64,000 nt of DNA from assembly GCF_003797825.1 (NCBI RefSeq), contig NZ_RKME01000015.1, positions 1 to 64,000 of the forward strand, in the 5' to 3' direction. The number at the start of each line of letters is the position of its first letter. Position 1 is the stretch's first letter. The notes under the pieces were generated by a model. The model did not search any database and was not told the origin of the DNA. It saw only the letters and a list, made by a program, of their open reading frames with translations. Shown here one piece after another: positions 34,500 through 42,622 of the stretch. The DNA is from Gordonia sp. OPL2. GTDB taxonomy: Bacteria; Actinomycetota; Actinomycetes; Mycobacteriales; Mycobacteriaceae. Both the position numbers and the translations under genes were made by a program.

Positions 34500-36754
34500 C
34501 GGCGCAGACCCCGGAGCGCCTCGCCGAAGTGTTCGGCCTCGATCGTGGCGATCCGGGACAACCGGTCGCGCATCAGGTTCACCTCGTCCAGCCATGCCTG
34601 CCGCCCGGCCGCCAGGTCGTCGACGCCGGTGCCGGTGATGAGGCCCCGATTGTCGGCGAGCTGATAGGCCGCGTCGTAGAGCTCCTTGGACACCGAGTCG
34701 CGACTGCGGACCACCCCCTGCAGGGACAGCTGCCGGCCGAGGCCCAGGCAGGCGTCGAGCAGCGTGTCCTTGTCGATCGACGTCTCCGCACCGGCCGACA
34801 CGAGGCTCTCGGCGACGACGAGTTGGGCGTCGAAGAACGGCTGCAGGGTGCGGCGCGCGACCAGCGACCCGCCGTGCTCCCGCAACGTGCGCTCGGTCCA
34901 CGCCTGATCGGGCCGGACGTCCCGCCATTCCGACGACATCAGGTCGAGCTCGGCCCCGAGCCGATGCAGGAACGCTTCTTTCGCCGGGAAGAAGAACTCG
35001 AACTTCAGCAGGTCGCGGATGCGCAGTGCCTCCTGCTGCGCCGACGGCAGCAGTTCACCCGCACCGTCGTCCTCGAGGGCGCCGTCGGCGGCGGCGAGCA
35101 TGCCGAGTTCGACGATGGCCCGGTCAACGAAGTGATGCAGGGCGCCGTTGCGGTAGTAGGCGGCGACGGCATAGCTGTCGGGCGCGATCGACCACACCGT
35201 GTCCGGCCCCTCGTCGAACCGCGTGAGCACCCCTTCCTCGGTGAGGACACCGAGCGTGCGCCGCAGGCCGATGCCGCGACACAGCTCGGGATCGGGTCCC
35301 GGCAGACCGCGACGATCGATGTACTCGAGCAACGGCGCGAGGATGGCCTCGATCTCACCCGCGGTGTAGGCGCGCTCCCGGGCGCCGAGCAGGGCGAAAC
35401 CCGCCAGCGAGGTCGCCGAGATCGGTGTGGCGGCGTTGATCTCGTCCATCACCTTGAACGCGACCTTCTCCAGTTTGGCCGGCCCCTCGCCCGACTCGGC
35501 GAGCGCCTGACGGAGCGAGAACGGTTCTCCGAAACGGACTCTCGCCTCCCCGAGATAGTCGCGCTGCGCCTTCGCGTACTTCAGCAGCCAGCCGACGCCC
35601 TCGGGCTTCTTCTTCCCACCGGCCGACTCCTTGGCCATCGCGCCGATCTCGTGCAGCTGGTCGTACACGATCGACGTCGGGACTATCATCACGTCGGCGT
35701 CGTCGAGCTGCTCCACCGCGTCGACGACGTAGGCCAGCAGACCCAGCATCGGCTTGCGCAGCTTGCCCGTTCGGCTCCGGCCACCTTCGATGTACCACTC
35801 GAGGTTGAACCGCTTCTCGACGATGAACGAGAGATAGGCCCGCATCGCGAACTTGTAGATCGGGTCCGCCCCGAACTTGCGGCGGATGAAGATCATCCCG
35901 GCCCGCCGCGCGATCGGGCCCACCGGCCAGAACGCGAGGTTGTTGCCGCCGAGCACCAGGTTGGGCGGGAAGTCATGGCTGCGCAACACTTCCGACAACA
36001 CCAGCGGATCGACGTAGGAGCGGTGCGACGGCAGGAACACCAGTCCGCTGGACTTGTTCAGTTCGCGCAGCCGATTGAGGGTGCCGAGGTCGACCGACAC
36101 GGTCCAGGTCCGCTCGTGCAGGTTGCTGAAGACCGACGAGAAGATGTCGTCCATGAGCCGGCTCTGCGTTGCGACGAACGTCGACATCTTGTCCGTCGCC
36201 TCCTGCGCGACCAAGGCGGCCGGACGACCGAGTTCGGCCGCCAGTTTCGCGGCTCCCGCCTGGAAGCGGGCGGAGGTGCTGATCTGCTCGGCGACGAGCC
36301 GAGGCACCTTGTACCGATCACCGACGATCTGGCGTTCCGCCCGCTCGGCCGACAGCGACGCCTGCACCGTCACATAAGCGGTGAACGACTCGCCCTCGGC
36401 CAGATGCTGTTCGTATCGTCGGCGGAGGTCGGCGATCGTCGCCGCCTCGCCCTCGACGACCCGCAAGCGATCCGGCCTGCGGCGTTTGATGACGGGCTGG
36501 GTCATCGCCATCGGACGACGGGGATTGGACAGGACCAGGACGTCGGCGACCGACACCCGGCGCTCGCCCTTGCGCACCGGGGGGAGCCAGGCGACCCGGG
36601 CCGGGATCAGCACCGTCTCCGGCGACAGACCGTCGAGGTCGACGTCGCGGGCCGAGCGGACCGGCGCGTCGGGATGCTGCGTGGCCGCCCACTCCGTCAC
36701 CGCCCGCAGCTCACACGCCGTGCGTACCTCGGCCAGCACCATCGAGTCGCCCAC
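34496..36754 (-). CDS. plsB: Glycerol-3-phosphate 1-O-acyltransferase
   Basis: A 752-residue membrane-associated acyltransferase that makes 1-acyl-glycerol-3-phosphate, the first step of phospholipid and triacylglycerol synthesis. The acyltransferase motifs are FLPSHRSYVDPL (HX4D, about 240), GMIFIRRKFG, WYIEGGRSRTGK and VIVPTSIVYDQL. Length and domain order match M. tuberculosis PlsB2 (Rv2482c). GTG 36754 follows AGAGG by 8 nt. It is first in a three-gene overlapping operon ending with the storage-lipid enzyme. Confidence 0.92.
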   Translation of the reverse strand: MGDSMVLAEVRTACELRAVTEWAATQHPDAPVRSARDVDLDGLSPETVLIPARVAWLPPVRKGERRVSVADVLVLSNPRRPMAMTQPVIKRRRPDRLRVVEGEAATIADLRRRYEQHLAEGESFTAYVTVQASLSAERAERQIVGDRYKVPRLVAEQISTSARFQAGAAKLAAELGRPAALVAQEATDKMSTFVATQSRLMDDIFSSVFSNLHERTWTVSVDLGTLNRLRELNKSSGLVFLPSHRSYVDPLVLSEVLRSHDFPPNLVLGGNNLAFWPVGPIARRAGMIFIRRKFGADPIYKFAMRAYLSFIVEKRFNLEWYIEGGRSRTGKLRKPMLGLLAYVVDAVEQLDDADVMIVPTSIVYDQLHEIGAMAKESAGGKKKPEGVGWLLKYAKAQRDYLGEARVRFGEPFSLRQALAESGEGPAKLEKVAFKVMDEINAATPISATSLAGFALLGARERAYTAGEIEAILAPLLEYIDRRGLPGPDPELCRGIGLRRTLGVLTEEGVLTRFDEGPDTVWSIAPDSYAVAAYYRNGALHHFVDRAIVELGMLAAADGALEDDGAGELLPSAQQEALRIRDLLKFEFFFPAKEAFLHRLGAELDLMSSEWRDVRPDQAWTERTLREHGGSLVARRTLQPFFDAQLVVAESLVSAGAETSIDKDTLLDACLGLGRQLSLQGVVRSRDSVSKELYDAAYQLADNRGLITGTGVDDLAAGRQAWLDEVNLMRDRLSRIATIEAEHFGEALRGLRR

Positions 36755-36884
36755 TGCAACCGCCTCTCACGTTCCCCGGCCCCCGACGTCTGCACCCGAC
36801 CGCCCCGGCGGCGGCCGCGTGCACGGCAGGGTCATTGTCGCGCGACGGACCTGCCGGGCGAGGCGGATTCGGTGAGAGAGGTGG

Positions 36885-36999
36885 CCCTTCGTGACGCTCG
36901 CAAGCTCGCTCCTCAGGGACCGGACCGTGGAAACGCACGCCCGCTCCGCAGGGACCGGACCGTGGAAACGCACGCACGCCCGCAGGGACCGGACCGTGG
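36885..36999 (+). repeat. Family A repeat followed by three tandem copies of a 17-nt core
   Basis: CCCTTCGTGACG...CTCAGGGA (36885-36919) is a family A copy. It runs into three copies of CAGGGACCGGACCGTGG, at 36914-36930, 36949-36965 and 36983-36999, spaced 35 and 34 bp. AAACGCACGC fills the gaps. It lies between plsB and the LuxR regulator and just past the LuxR stop. Confidence 0.75.
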
Positions 37000-37010
37000 A
37001 GGTGGGGCCG

Positions 37011-39620
37011 TCAGGCGTCGGAGCGTCGCAAGAGCGCGGCGATCTCGGACCGGTCGGTGACGTCGAGCTTGGTGCACGCACGGTAGATGTGGCCCTCGAC
37101 GGTACGCACCGACACCGTGAGACGCTGCGCGATCTCCTTGTTGGACAGGCCGGCCGCGACCAGGTTGGCGATCTCCCGTTCCCGCGAGGTCAGCGGGAGT
37201 GGTTGGGCGGCCTCGACCAATGCCGGGGTGCGCAGTCCGCCGCAGTCGGCCGAGAGCCGGTTCGCGACGGCAGCGGAGGCGACCGTCGCCGACCGCGAGC
37301 CCGCGGCCTCGTGCAGGACACTGGCCTGCGCGGCTGCGTCGGCCGCCGACAACCGGAAACCCAGCGCCTCGAACTCGCTTGCGCACAGATCCAATTCGAC
37401 GGCGTCCGCCGCCGCGAGGGCTTCGGCGTGCCGTGCGTAGAGGCCTGCGGGCGGTCCGTCGAGGAAGCCCGATAGTTCGCGGAGCCGTTCGGCGACCGTC
37501 GTGTCGCCGAAACGCGCCGCGGTGTGCAACGCCTCGGCCTCGATCGCGAACTGGCGCGTTTCACCGGCCTCGGTGGCGGCGGTGCGCGCGGTGTCCACCG
37601 CGAGCGACACGGTCCCGGCGGAGGCCTGCTGCCAGGCGCGGGCGATGGTCAACATCGGTCCGAACACGGCGATGTGTCGGCCGAACCGGTCGTCGGCGGT
37701 CCGCAGGGCCCGCTCGGCGTCGTCGGTGCGTCCGGCCGCCGACAGCGCCTGGACCAGGTAGAACATCGCCGGATAGTTCCACGACTCGGCGTCACCGCTG
37801 CCGCTGTCGAGGGTCGCGAGCGTTTGCTCCATCTGCCGTGCGACGGCGGCGCTGTCCCCTCGGGCCAGGTCGACGACCGACACCAGGATGCCGGCCATCG
37901 CCCAGCCGAGATATTGCCCGACGTTGGAGAACTCGACGTAGCGGTTCGCCCGCGTTCCCGCGTGCTCCAGCTGTCCGGTGAGGGTGAGCGCGAGGATCTC
38001 GCCGAGCCCGGCCGGGAAGCGCAGCAGGCCGTCGGTGACGGCCTCGGCGTCCCGTGCCCGTGATGCGAGTTCCGCGACCTCGTGCCCCCGCCCGGTCAGG
38101 GCGCGCGCCAGGCTGCCGCCGAACACCGCCCACTCCACGGCCCACGGCGACGGGGTCGACGAGGTCAGCACCTCGTCCGACAGTGCGATCGCGTCGTCGA
38201 CGCGGTTCTCGAAGATCGCGCACGCCGAGGCGAATCCCGTGACCACCAGGGCGAGATTGGGGTCGGTGACCTTCTCCCGAAGCATCGCGAGGATCTCGTC
38301 TGCGCGGTCGGCATCGCCGAGGGCCCAGAAGACGGTGGCGAAACGTATTCCACCCCAGTAGATCAGCTCGATGTCGCTGAGGTCGTCGGGCCGGAAGGCG
38401 GCCAGCACCCGGTCGGCCTCGGTGGCATTGCCCTGCCACATCAACGATCGTGCCAACGGCTCGGCGGCACCGAGTCCACCGTTGCCCTCCGCGAGCGCCG
38501 CGCGGGCGAAGCGCTCTCCCAGCGGGGCATTGGCGAAGCCGAGCGCATCGCGGGCGGCGGCACTCATCAGGTCGGCATCGATCGCGACGTCGCTCTCGAG
38601 GGCGAGGTCGGCGAGCCGTATACGTTCGGCGGCGGTGTCGGTGCCACGGGACTGCAGGGCCTTGACGAGCCGACCCCGGAGGCGGCGCGACGATGCCAGG
38701 CCGAGCCGATGCCGGATGACCTCACCGAACAGCGGGTGGTTGTACTGGACGTTCAGTCGTCGACCGTCGCGCAGGATGCGGACGAGTCCGGCGATCTCGG
38801 CCTCCTCGACCGCTTCCTCCCCGGCGAGTTCGGCCAGGATGTCGATGTCGAGCGGCTCGCACAGCGCCAGGTATTTGAGCACCGTCAGCACCGAGTCGTC
38901 GAGCTGTTCGATCCGGCTCTCCAGCAACGAGGCGAGCTCGGAGGTGATCGCGGCGCGGCCCCGCAGCTGCCAGACCCCGTTCACCTGACGCAGTGTGTCG
39001 GCCTGGCGTGCTCCCTCGACGAGGTGCCGCAAGAACAGGGCGTTGCCGCCGGACGCATCCCACATGAGGTCGGCCGACAGACCCTCCAGCTGGCCACCGA
39101 GCACGGATTCGATCAGTTCGACGCTCTGATGTTTTGTGAACGGCGACAACGTGATCCGCGTGAGATGGTTGTCCTTCCACAGCGACGTCACGGCGTCGGG
39201 GACAGACTCGCCGCTGCGGACGGTCGCCACGATGTGCACCGCGCGGTCGATCGCCAGCTGGTGCAGCAGCGTCGCCGACAGCTCGTCGAGCAGATGCGCG
39301 TCGTCGACCCCGATGACGACATTGCCGTCGGCGAGCAGTGATTCGCGTGCCGCGGCGAGGTAGGTGACCGGATCGCTGGTGGTGGCGGGACCGACGAGGT
39401 GGGCGAACACCCCGAGGGGGATGCTGCGGGCCGACTCCGTTCCGGCCACCCAGCGCACCCCGCCGTCGAGGGCGGCGGTGACGTGGCGGGCGAGCGTCGT
39501 CTTCCCGACCCCCGAGTCACCCGTCAGGACGACGCCGCAGGCGGCCGTCTCCCCACGCAGGGCCGCGCGGATGATGCGGAATTCCTTCTCGCGCTCGACC
39601 AGAGGCCAGTTCGGGGACAT
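37011..39620 (-). CDS. Large ATP-binding LuxR-family (LAL-type) regulator
   Basis: An 869-residue LAL/MalT-like activator. The N-terminal AAA-type domain has Walker A LTGDSGVGKTTLA (about 32-44) and Walker B VVIGVDDAHLL. A long helical, TPR-like middle follows (about 300-790). The C-terminal LuxR HTH (about 805-865) includes LTSREREIANLVAAGLSNKEIAQRL. Such proteins hydrolyse ATP and switch on target promoters after binding a small inducer. TAAAAT lies 8 nt before the ATG, so it may be leaderless. Its targets are not evident; the ABC exporter genes upstream are candidates. Confidence 0.9.
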   Translation of the reverse strand: MSPNWPLVEREKEFRIIRAALRGETAACGVVLTGDSGVGKTTLARHVTAALDGGVRWVAGTESARSIPLGVFAHLVGPATTSDPVTYLAAARESLLADGNVVIGVDDAHLLDELSATLLHQLAIDRAVHIVATVRSGESVPDAVTSLWKDNHLTRITLSPFTKHQSVELIESVLGGQLEGLSADLMWDASGGNALFLRHLVEGARQADTLRQVNGVWQLRGRAAITSELASLLESRIEQLDDSVLTVLKYLALCEPLDIDILAELAGEEAVEEAEIAGLVRILRDGRRLNVQYNHPLFGEVIRHRLGLASSRRLRGRLVKALQSRGTDTAAERIRLADLALESDVAIDADLMSAAARDALGFANAPLGERFARAALAEGNGGLGAAEPLARSLMWQGNATEADRVLAAFRPDDLSDIELIYWGGIRFATVFWALGDADRADEILAMLREKVTDPNLALVVTGFASACAIFENRVDDAIALSDEVLTSSTPSPWAVEWAVFGGSLARALTGRGHEVAELASRARDAEAVTDGLLRFPAGLGEILALTLTGQLEHAGTRANRYVEFSNVGQYLGWAMAGILVSVVDLARGDSAAVARQMEQTLATLDSGSGDAESWNYPAMFYLVQALSAAGRTDDAERALRTADDRFGRHIAVFGPMLTIARAWQQASAGTVSLAVDTARTAATEAGETRQFAIEAEALHTAARFGDTTVAERLRELSGFLDGPPAGLYARHAEALAAADAVELDLCASEFEALGFRLSAADAAAQASVLHEAAGSRSATVASAAVANRLSADCGGLRTPALVEAAQPLPLTSREREIANLVAAGLSNKEIAQRLTVSVRTVEGHIYRACTKLDVTDRSEIAALLRRSDA

Positions 39621-39628
39621 GGCTGCAG

Positions 39629-39634
39629 ATTTTA
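39629..39634 (-). promoter_or_regulatory. -10 element of the LuxR-family gene
   Basis: TAAAAT on the minus strand (39634-39629) lies 8 nt before the ATG start, an arrangement that yields a leaderless or nearly leaderless mRNA. Confidence 0.5.
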
Positions 39635-39657
39635 GTCCTGACCCGCCCGGGACTCGA

Positions 39658-39704
39658 CAGACGTAGCGGGAATCGGCGCCTGGCGACGATTTCCGCTACG
39701 TCTG
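39658..39704. terminator. Hairpin downstream of the ABC exporter operon
   Basis: An 18-bp stem with one mismatch (39658-39675 and 39687-39704) encloses an 11-nt loop. It lies after the permease gene stop (minus strand) and just upstream of the LuxR gene. Its CGTAGCG core resembles the 5241-5301 hairpin. Confidence 0.72.
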
Positions 39705-39739
39705 CGGCGTGGCCGCTGAGGGAGCCGGCTGAGAGCAGC

Positions 39740-40492
39740 TCAGGCGTCGCGGCGGTCGGTCACCAGGATTCCGGCCACGAACACGACGACCGCGAACACC
39801 GCGAAGTAGATGAGCGATCCGTAAGCGTTCCAGTGATATCCGGTGTCGTCGAGCGATCCGTTGAGGAAGCGGCTGCCGTTCGCGAACGGGAGGAACGGTG
39901 CGATGTGCTCCCCCACCTTCGGCAGGATCGACAGGATCGACTCGACCGCGAGATTCCAGATCAGGACGATGACGATGGCACCCGCAGTGTGCCGGACGAT
40001 CGCGCCGACACCGAGTCCGATCAGCACATACAGCGCCGCGATGACCGGCGTGCCCCAGATCTGCCGCAACACCCCGCTGTCGCCGAGCTCAATGCCGCCC
40101 GACGACCCGGAGAACGCCTTGGCCAGCACCACTCCCACGACCGCCAGGACGAGGGTGACGACGAACGCGAGCACCCCGAAGACGGCGGCCTTGGCGAGCA
40201 GGACCGTGGACCGGCGCGGGATGGCCTGGAAGGTGGTGCGGATGGTGCCGAACCGGTACTCGCTGGTCACCGCGAGGACCGCCATGATCATCAGGACCAG
40301 CACCCCGAACGAGTTGAGTCCGACGAGCGCAGTCCACGCCGACTCGAGCGGGGTCGGAGCCAGCGGGCCGCTGACCGTCGCGCCCGTCAGCACCGCGACT
40401 CCGATGGCGAGCAGGGCGACGATCCCCACGCACCAGTACGGCGAGCGGGTCGATGTCAGCTTGATGCGTTCGGCGTTCATCGCGGTGATCAT
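39740..40492 (-). CDS. ABC-2-type exporter permease
   Basis: A 250-residue membrane protein with six hydrophobic segments in the ABC-2 permease pattern. It has the N-terminal amphipathic NAERIKLTSTRSPYW, then TSEYRFGTIRTTFQAIPRRSTVLLAK between TM2 and TM3. It forms an exporter with the ATPase gene it overlaps by 4 bp (ATGA). ABC-2 pairs like this often export antibiotics or lipids; substrate unknown. Alternative start ATG 40480. Confidence 0.88.
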   Translation of the reverse strand: MITAMNAERIKLTSTRSPYWCVGIVALLAIGVAVLTGATVSGPLAPTPLESAWTALVGLNSFGVLVLMIMAVLAVTSEYRFGTIRTTFQAIPRRSTVLLAKAAVFGVLAFVVTLVLAVVGVVLAKAFSGSSGGIELGDSGVLRQIWGTPVIAALYVLIGLGVGAIVRHTAGAIVIVLIWNLAVESILSILPKVGEHIAPFLPFANGSRFLNGSLDDTGYHWNAYGSLIYFAVFAVVVFVAGILVTDRRDA

Positions 40493-41529
40493 CGCGGGCC
40501 CTCCGGCATCGAGGTGTGCGGATTCGTGGGGTTCTGCGGATACGTCGTGTTCTGTTGGTTCGGCGGGAAGGGCGCCGACGGCGGGTGTGTCCCGGGCAAT
40601 GGTTGTCGAGGGCTGGGCGCGCCGCCCTGATATTGGACGGCAGCCGCGGTCATCGACATGAACACCTCCTCCAGCGAGGCACTCGTCGTGGTCAACTCGT
40701 GCAGCACGATCCCGGCATGACCGGCCATGTCACCGACCTGCTCGGTGGTCACGTCGGCGACCGACAGGAACGGCTGTCCGTCGGCGGCCGATCCCGCCGT
40801 CACGGCGAGGCCTGATTCCGCGAGCAGCCGATGCAGATCCGCCAGGCGCGGACTGCGCACGCGCACACTGCGTGCGGCCTGGCCGGTGAAATCGCTGACC
40901 GAGCAGTCGGCGATGAGGCGTCCCTGCCCGATGACCACGAGATGGTCGGCGGTCAACGACATCTCGGCGAGCAGGTGACTGGACACCAGGACGGTGCGCC
41001 CCTCGGCGGCGAGGTGTTTCATGAACCCGCGGATCCAGACGATCCCCTCGGGATCGAGTCCGTTGACCGGTTCGTCGAACAGCAGGGTGTGCGGGTCGCC
41101 GAGCAGCGCACCGGCCAGACCGAGGCGTTGCTTCATACCGAGCGAGAACCCGCCGGCCTTCTTCGACGCGACCGAGCCGAGGCCGACGAGGTCGAGCACC
41201 TCATCGACCCGTCGGGCCGGCAGTCCGTTGGAGGCAGCCATCCATCGGAGGTGGGAGCGGGCACTGCGGTTCGGATGTATCCAGCCGGCGTCCAGCAGGG
41301 CGCCGACCTGTCGCAGCGGATGGTCGAGGTCGCGGTATGGGCTGCCGTTGATCGTCGCGGAGCCCGCCGTCGGCCGGTCCAGCCCGAGCATCATCCGCAT
41401 CGTCGTCGACTTACCGGCTCCGTTGGGTCCGAGGAATCCGGTGACGAGCCCGGGTCGGACCTCGAAGGTGAGGTCGTCGACGGCACGCACCTGCCCGAAG
41501 ACCTTGGTCAGGTTCTCGACTCTCAGCAC
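40489..41529 (-). CDS. ABC exporter ATP-binding protein
   Basis: A 346-residue ABC ATPase with Walker A GPNGAGKSTTMRMM, signature FSLGMKQRLGLAGALL, Walker B TLLFDEPVNGLD and switch His in VSSHLL. The C-terminal 110 residues form a DUF4162-like domain and then a Pro/Gln/Asn-rich tail (PPNQQNTTYPQNPTNP). GTG 41529 begins the conserved LRVENLTKVFG and follows TATGGT by 6 nt (leaderless pattern); GTG 41559 is an alternative. Pairs with the overlapping permease gene. Confidence 0.9.
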   Translation of the reverse strand: MLRVENLTKVFGQVRAVDDLTFEVRPGLVTGFLGPNGAGKSTTMRMMLGLDRPTAGSATINGSPYRDLDHPLRQVGALLDAGWIHPNRSARSHLRWMAASNGLPARRVDEVLDLVGLGSVASKKAGGFSLGMKQRLGLAGALLGDPHTLLFDEPVNGLDPEGIVWIRGFMKHLAAEGRTVLVSSHLLAEMSLTADHLVVIGQGRLIADCSVSDFTGQAARSVRVRSPRLADLHRLLAESGLAVTAGSAADGQPFLSVADVTTEQVGDMAGHAGIVLHELTTTSASLEEVFMSMTAAAVQYQGGAPSPRQPLPGTHPPSAPFPPNQQNTTYPQNPTNPHTSMPEGPR

Positions 41530-41582
41530 ACCTCGACCATAGACAGGCGTCGCGAACACGCCGAGTGGGTAGCGTTGGCCGC

Positions 41583-41873
41583 GTGTCGGTCACTCTTGCC
41601 GTACTGCTCTGGCCCGTCGAGGGATGTGAGGCGGAACTCCACGCCTACGAGGACGACGTCCTCCGGCTGCTCGGCGAGCACCGCGGCCGCGTCGTGAGCC
41701 GGGCGCGCAGCGTCGACGCCGATGGGTCACAACCGCTCGAGACGCAGCTCATCTCGTTCGACGACGACGCCGGGTTCGACGCCTACATGGGCGATCCGCG
41801 TCGGACGGCGATGACCGACCGCCGCGACGCGTGCGTGGCGCGGACACAGTTGTGGCGGGTCGACCTCGACTGA
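41583..41873 (+). CDS. Small protein with ferredoxin-like (DUF1330-like) fold
   Basis: A 96-residue protein whose strand-helix pattern (VSVTLAVLLWPVEG... RGRVVSRARS... PLETQLISFDD... GFDAYMGDPRRTAM) suggests a dimeric alpha/beta barrel like DUF1330 or YCII proteins. No catalytic residues are clear. TAGCGT (41570-41575) lies exactly 7 nt before GTG 41583, a leaderless start. It is divergent from the ABC ATPase, with only 53 bp between the two start codons. Confidence 0.65.
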   Translation: MSVTLAVLLWPVEGCEAELHAYEDDVLRLLGEHRGRVVSRARSVDADGSQPLETQLISFDDDAGFDAYMGDPRRTAMTDRRDACVARTQLWRVDLD

Positions 41874-41916
41874 CCGCCGCGCTGGTGGGCCGTCGAGCCC
41901 GACGAGCAGGCTGTCG

Positions 41917-42552
41917 TCACGATTCTGCGGGCACGAACGCGGCCAACAACATTCGCGCAGCCGTCGAGATCAGCGCGGCACGGTCGGCGTCGGGCGGTCG
42001 CAGCAGCGCGATCCGCAGGCAGAGGTTGGCGGTCGCGCCCATGGTGAGGAAGACCAAGTCGTCGAGCGCCCGCTGATCGAGGTCCGGCCGCAGGCGTGCG
42101 GGCAGGATGCGGGCCAACGGGACCAGCGGTTCCTCCACCTCCGCCCACGCCTCGCCGAACTCCGCCTCCGCCGTCGAGTAGGAGACGCGGAGCACCGGAT
42201 CGTGCTTCTCGAACGCCGCCGTGAGCGTCTCGACGATGGTCACCATCGCGGCCATCGGTTCGGCATCCATCGCGCTGCCAACGCCGACGGCAAGAGAGGT
42301 GGTGATGTCGCGGATCGCGGTTGCGCGCAGCTCGTCGACGACGGCGTCCATGTCGGCGAAATAGCGGTACACCGTGCCGATGCTGACGTGAGCGCGATCA
42401 GCGAGCTGAGCCGTCGTCGGCCGGACACCGGGTCGTCGGCGGAGGAGTTCGACGGTCTGGGACAGAAGGAGTCGTCGCATCTCAGCGCTGCGCGCCTGCT
42501 GTGGTCGGGCGCGGGTCGCCCGACGTGCGGGACGACGAGACGGTCCGGTCAT
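41917..42552 (-). CDS. TetR-family regulator divergent from the MpaB/Lcp-type oxygenase
   Basis: A 211-residue TetR regulator with a basic N-terminus (TGPSRRPARRATRARPQQAR). The HTH at about residues 28-75 includes TAQLADRAHVSIGTVYRYFADMDAVV. Its C-terminal domain begins RATAIRDITTSLAVG. ATG 42552 follows TACCAT (42566-42561) by 8 nt, so it is probably leaderless; the longer open frame to 42969 overlaps the oxygenase gene. It probably represses itself and the oxygenase. Confidence 0.86.
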   Translation of the reverse strand: MTGPSRRPARRATRARPQQARSAEMRRLLLSQTVELLRRRPGVRPTTAQLADRAHVSIGTVYRYFADMDAVVDELRATAIRDITTSLAVGVGSAMDAEPMAAMVTIVETLTAAFEKHDPVLRVSYSTAEAEFGEAWAEVEEPLVPLARILPARLRPDLDQRALDDLVFLTMGATANLCLRIALLRPPDADRAALISTAARMLLAAFVPAES

Positions 42553-42560
42553 GAAAGTGA

Positions 42561-42580
42561 ATGGTAAGTGAGGATTCCTC
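42561..42580. promoter_or_regulatory. Candidate TetR operator in the divergent promoter region
   Basis: An 11-bp palindrome GAGGATTCCTC (42570-42580) lies directly upstream of the TetR -10 (TACCAT, 42566-42561), between it and the -35 region. It is 42 bp before the oxygenase start, so a bound regulator could block both genes. Confidence 0.5.
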
Positions 42581-42622
42581 GTGTTTGACTGAAGTCGTGG
42601 ATCTCGCGCCCCGAAAGAACTG

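Noticed and set aside
34529..37060. 843-codon open frame on the plus strand
   Set aside because: Antisense to plsB, with Arg/Gln-rich composition from codon-position GC bias; plsB motifs are clear on the other strand.
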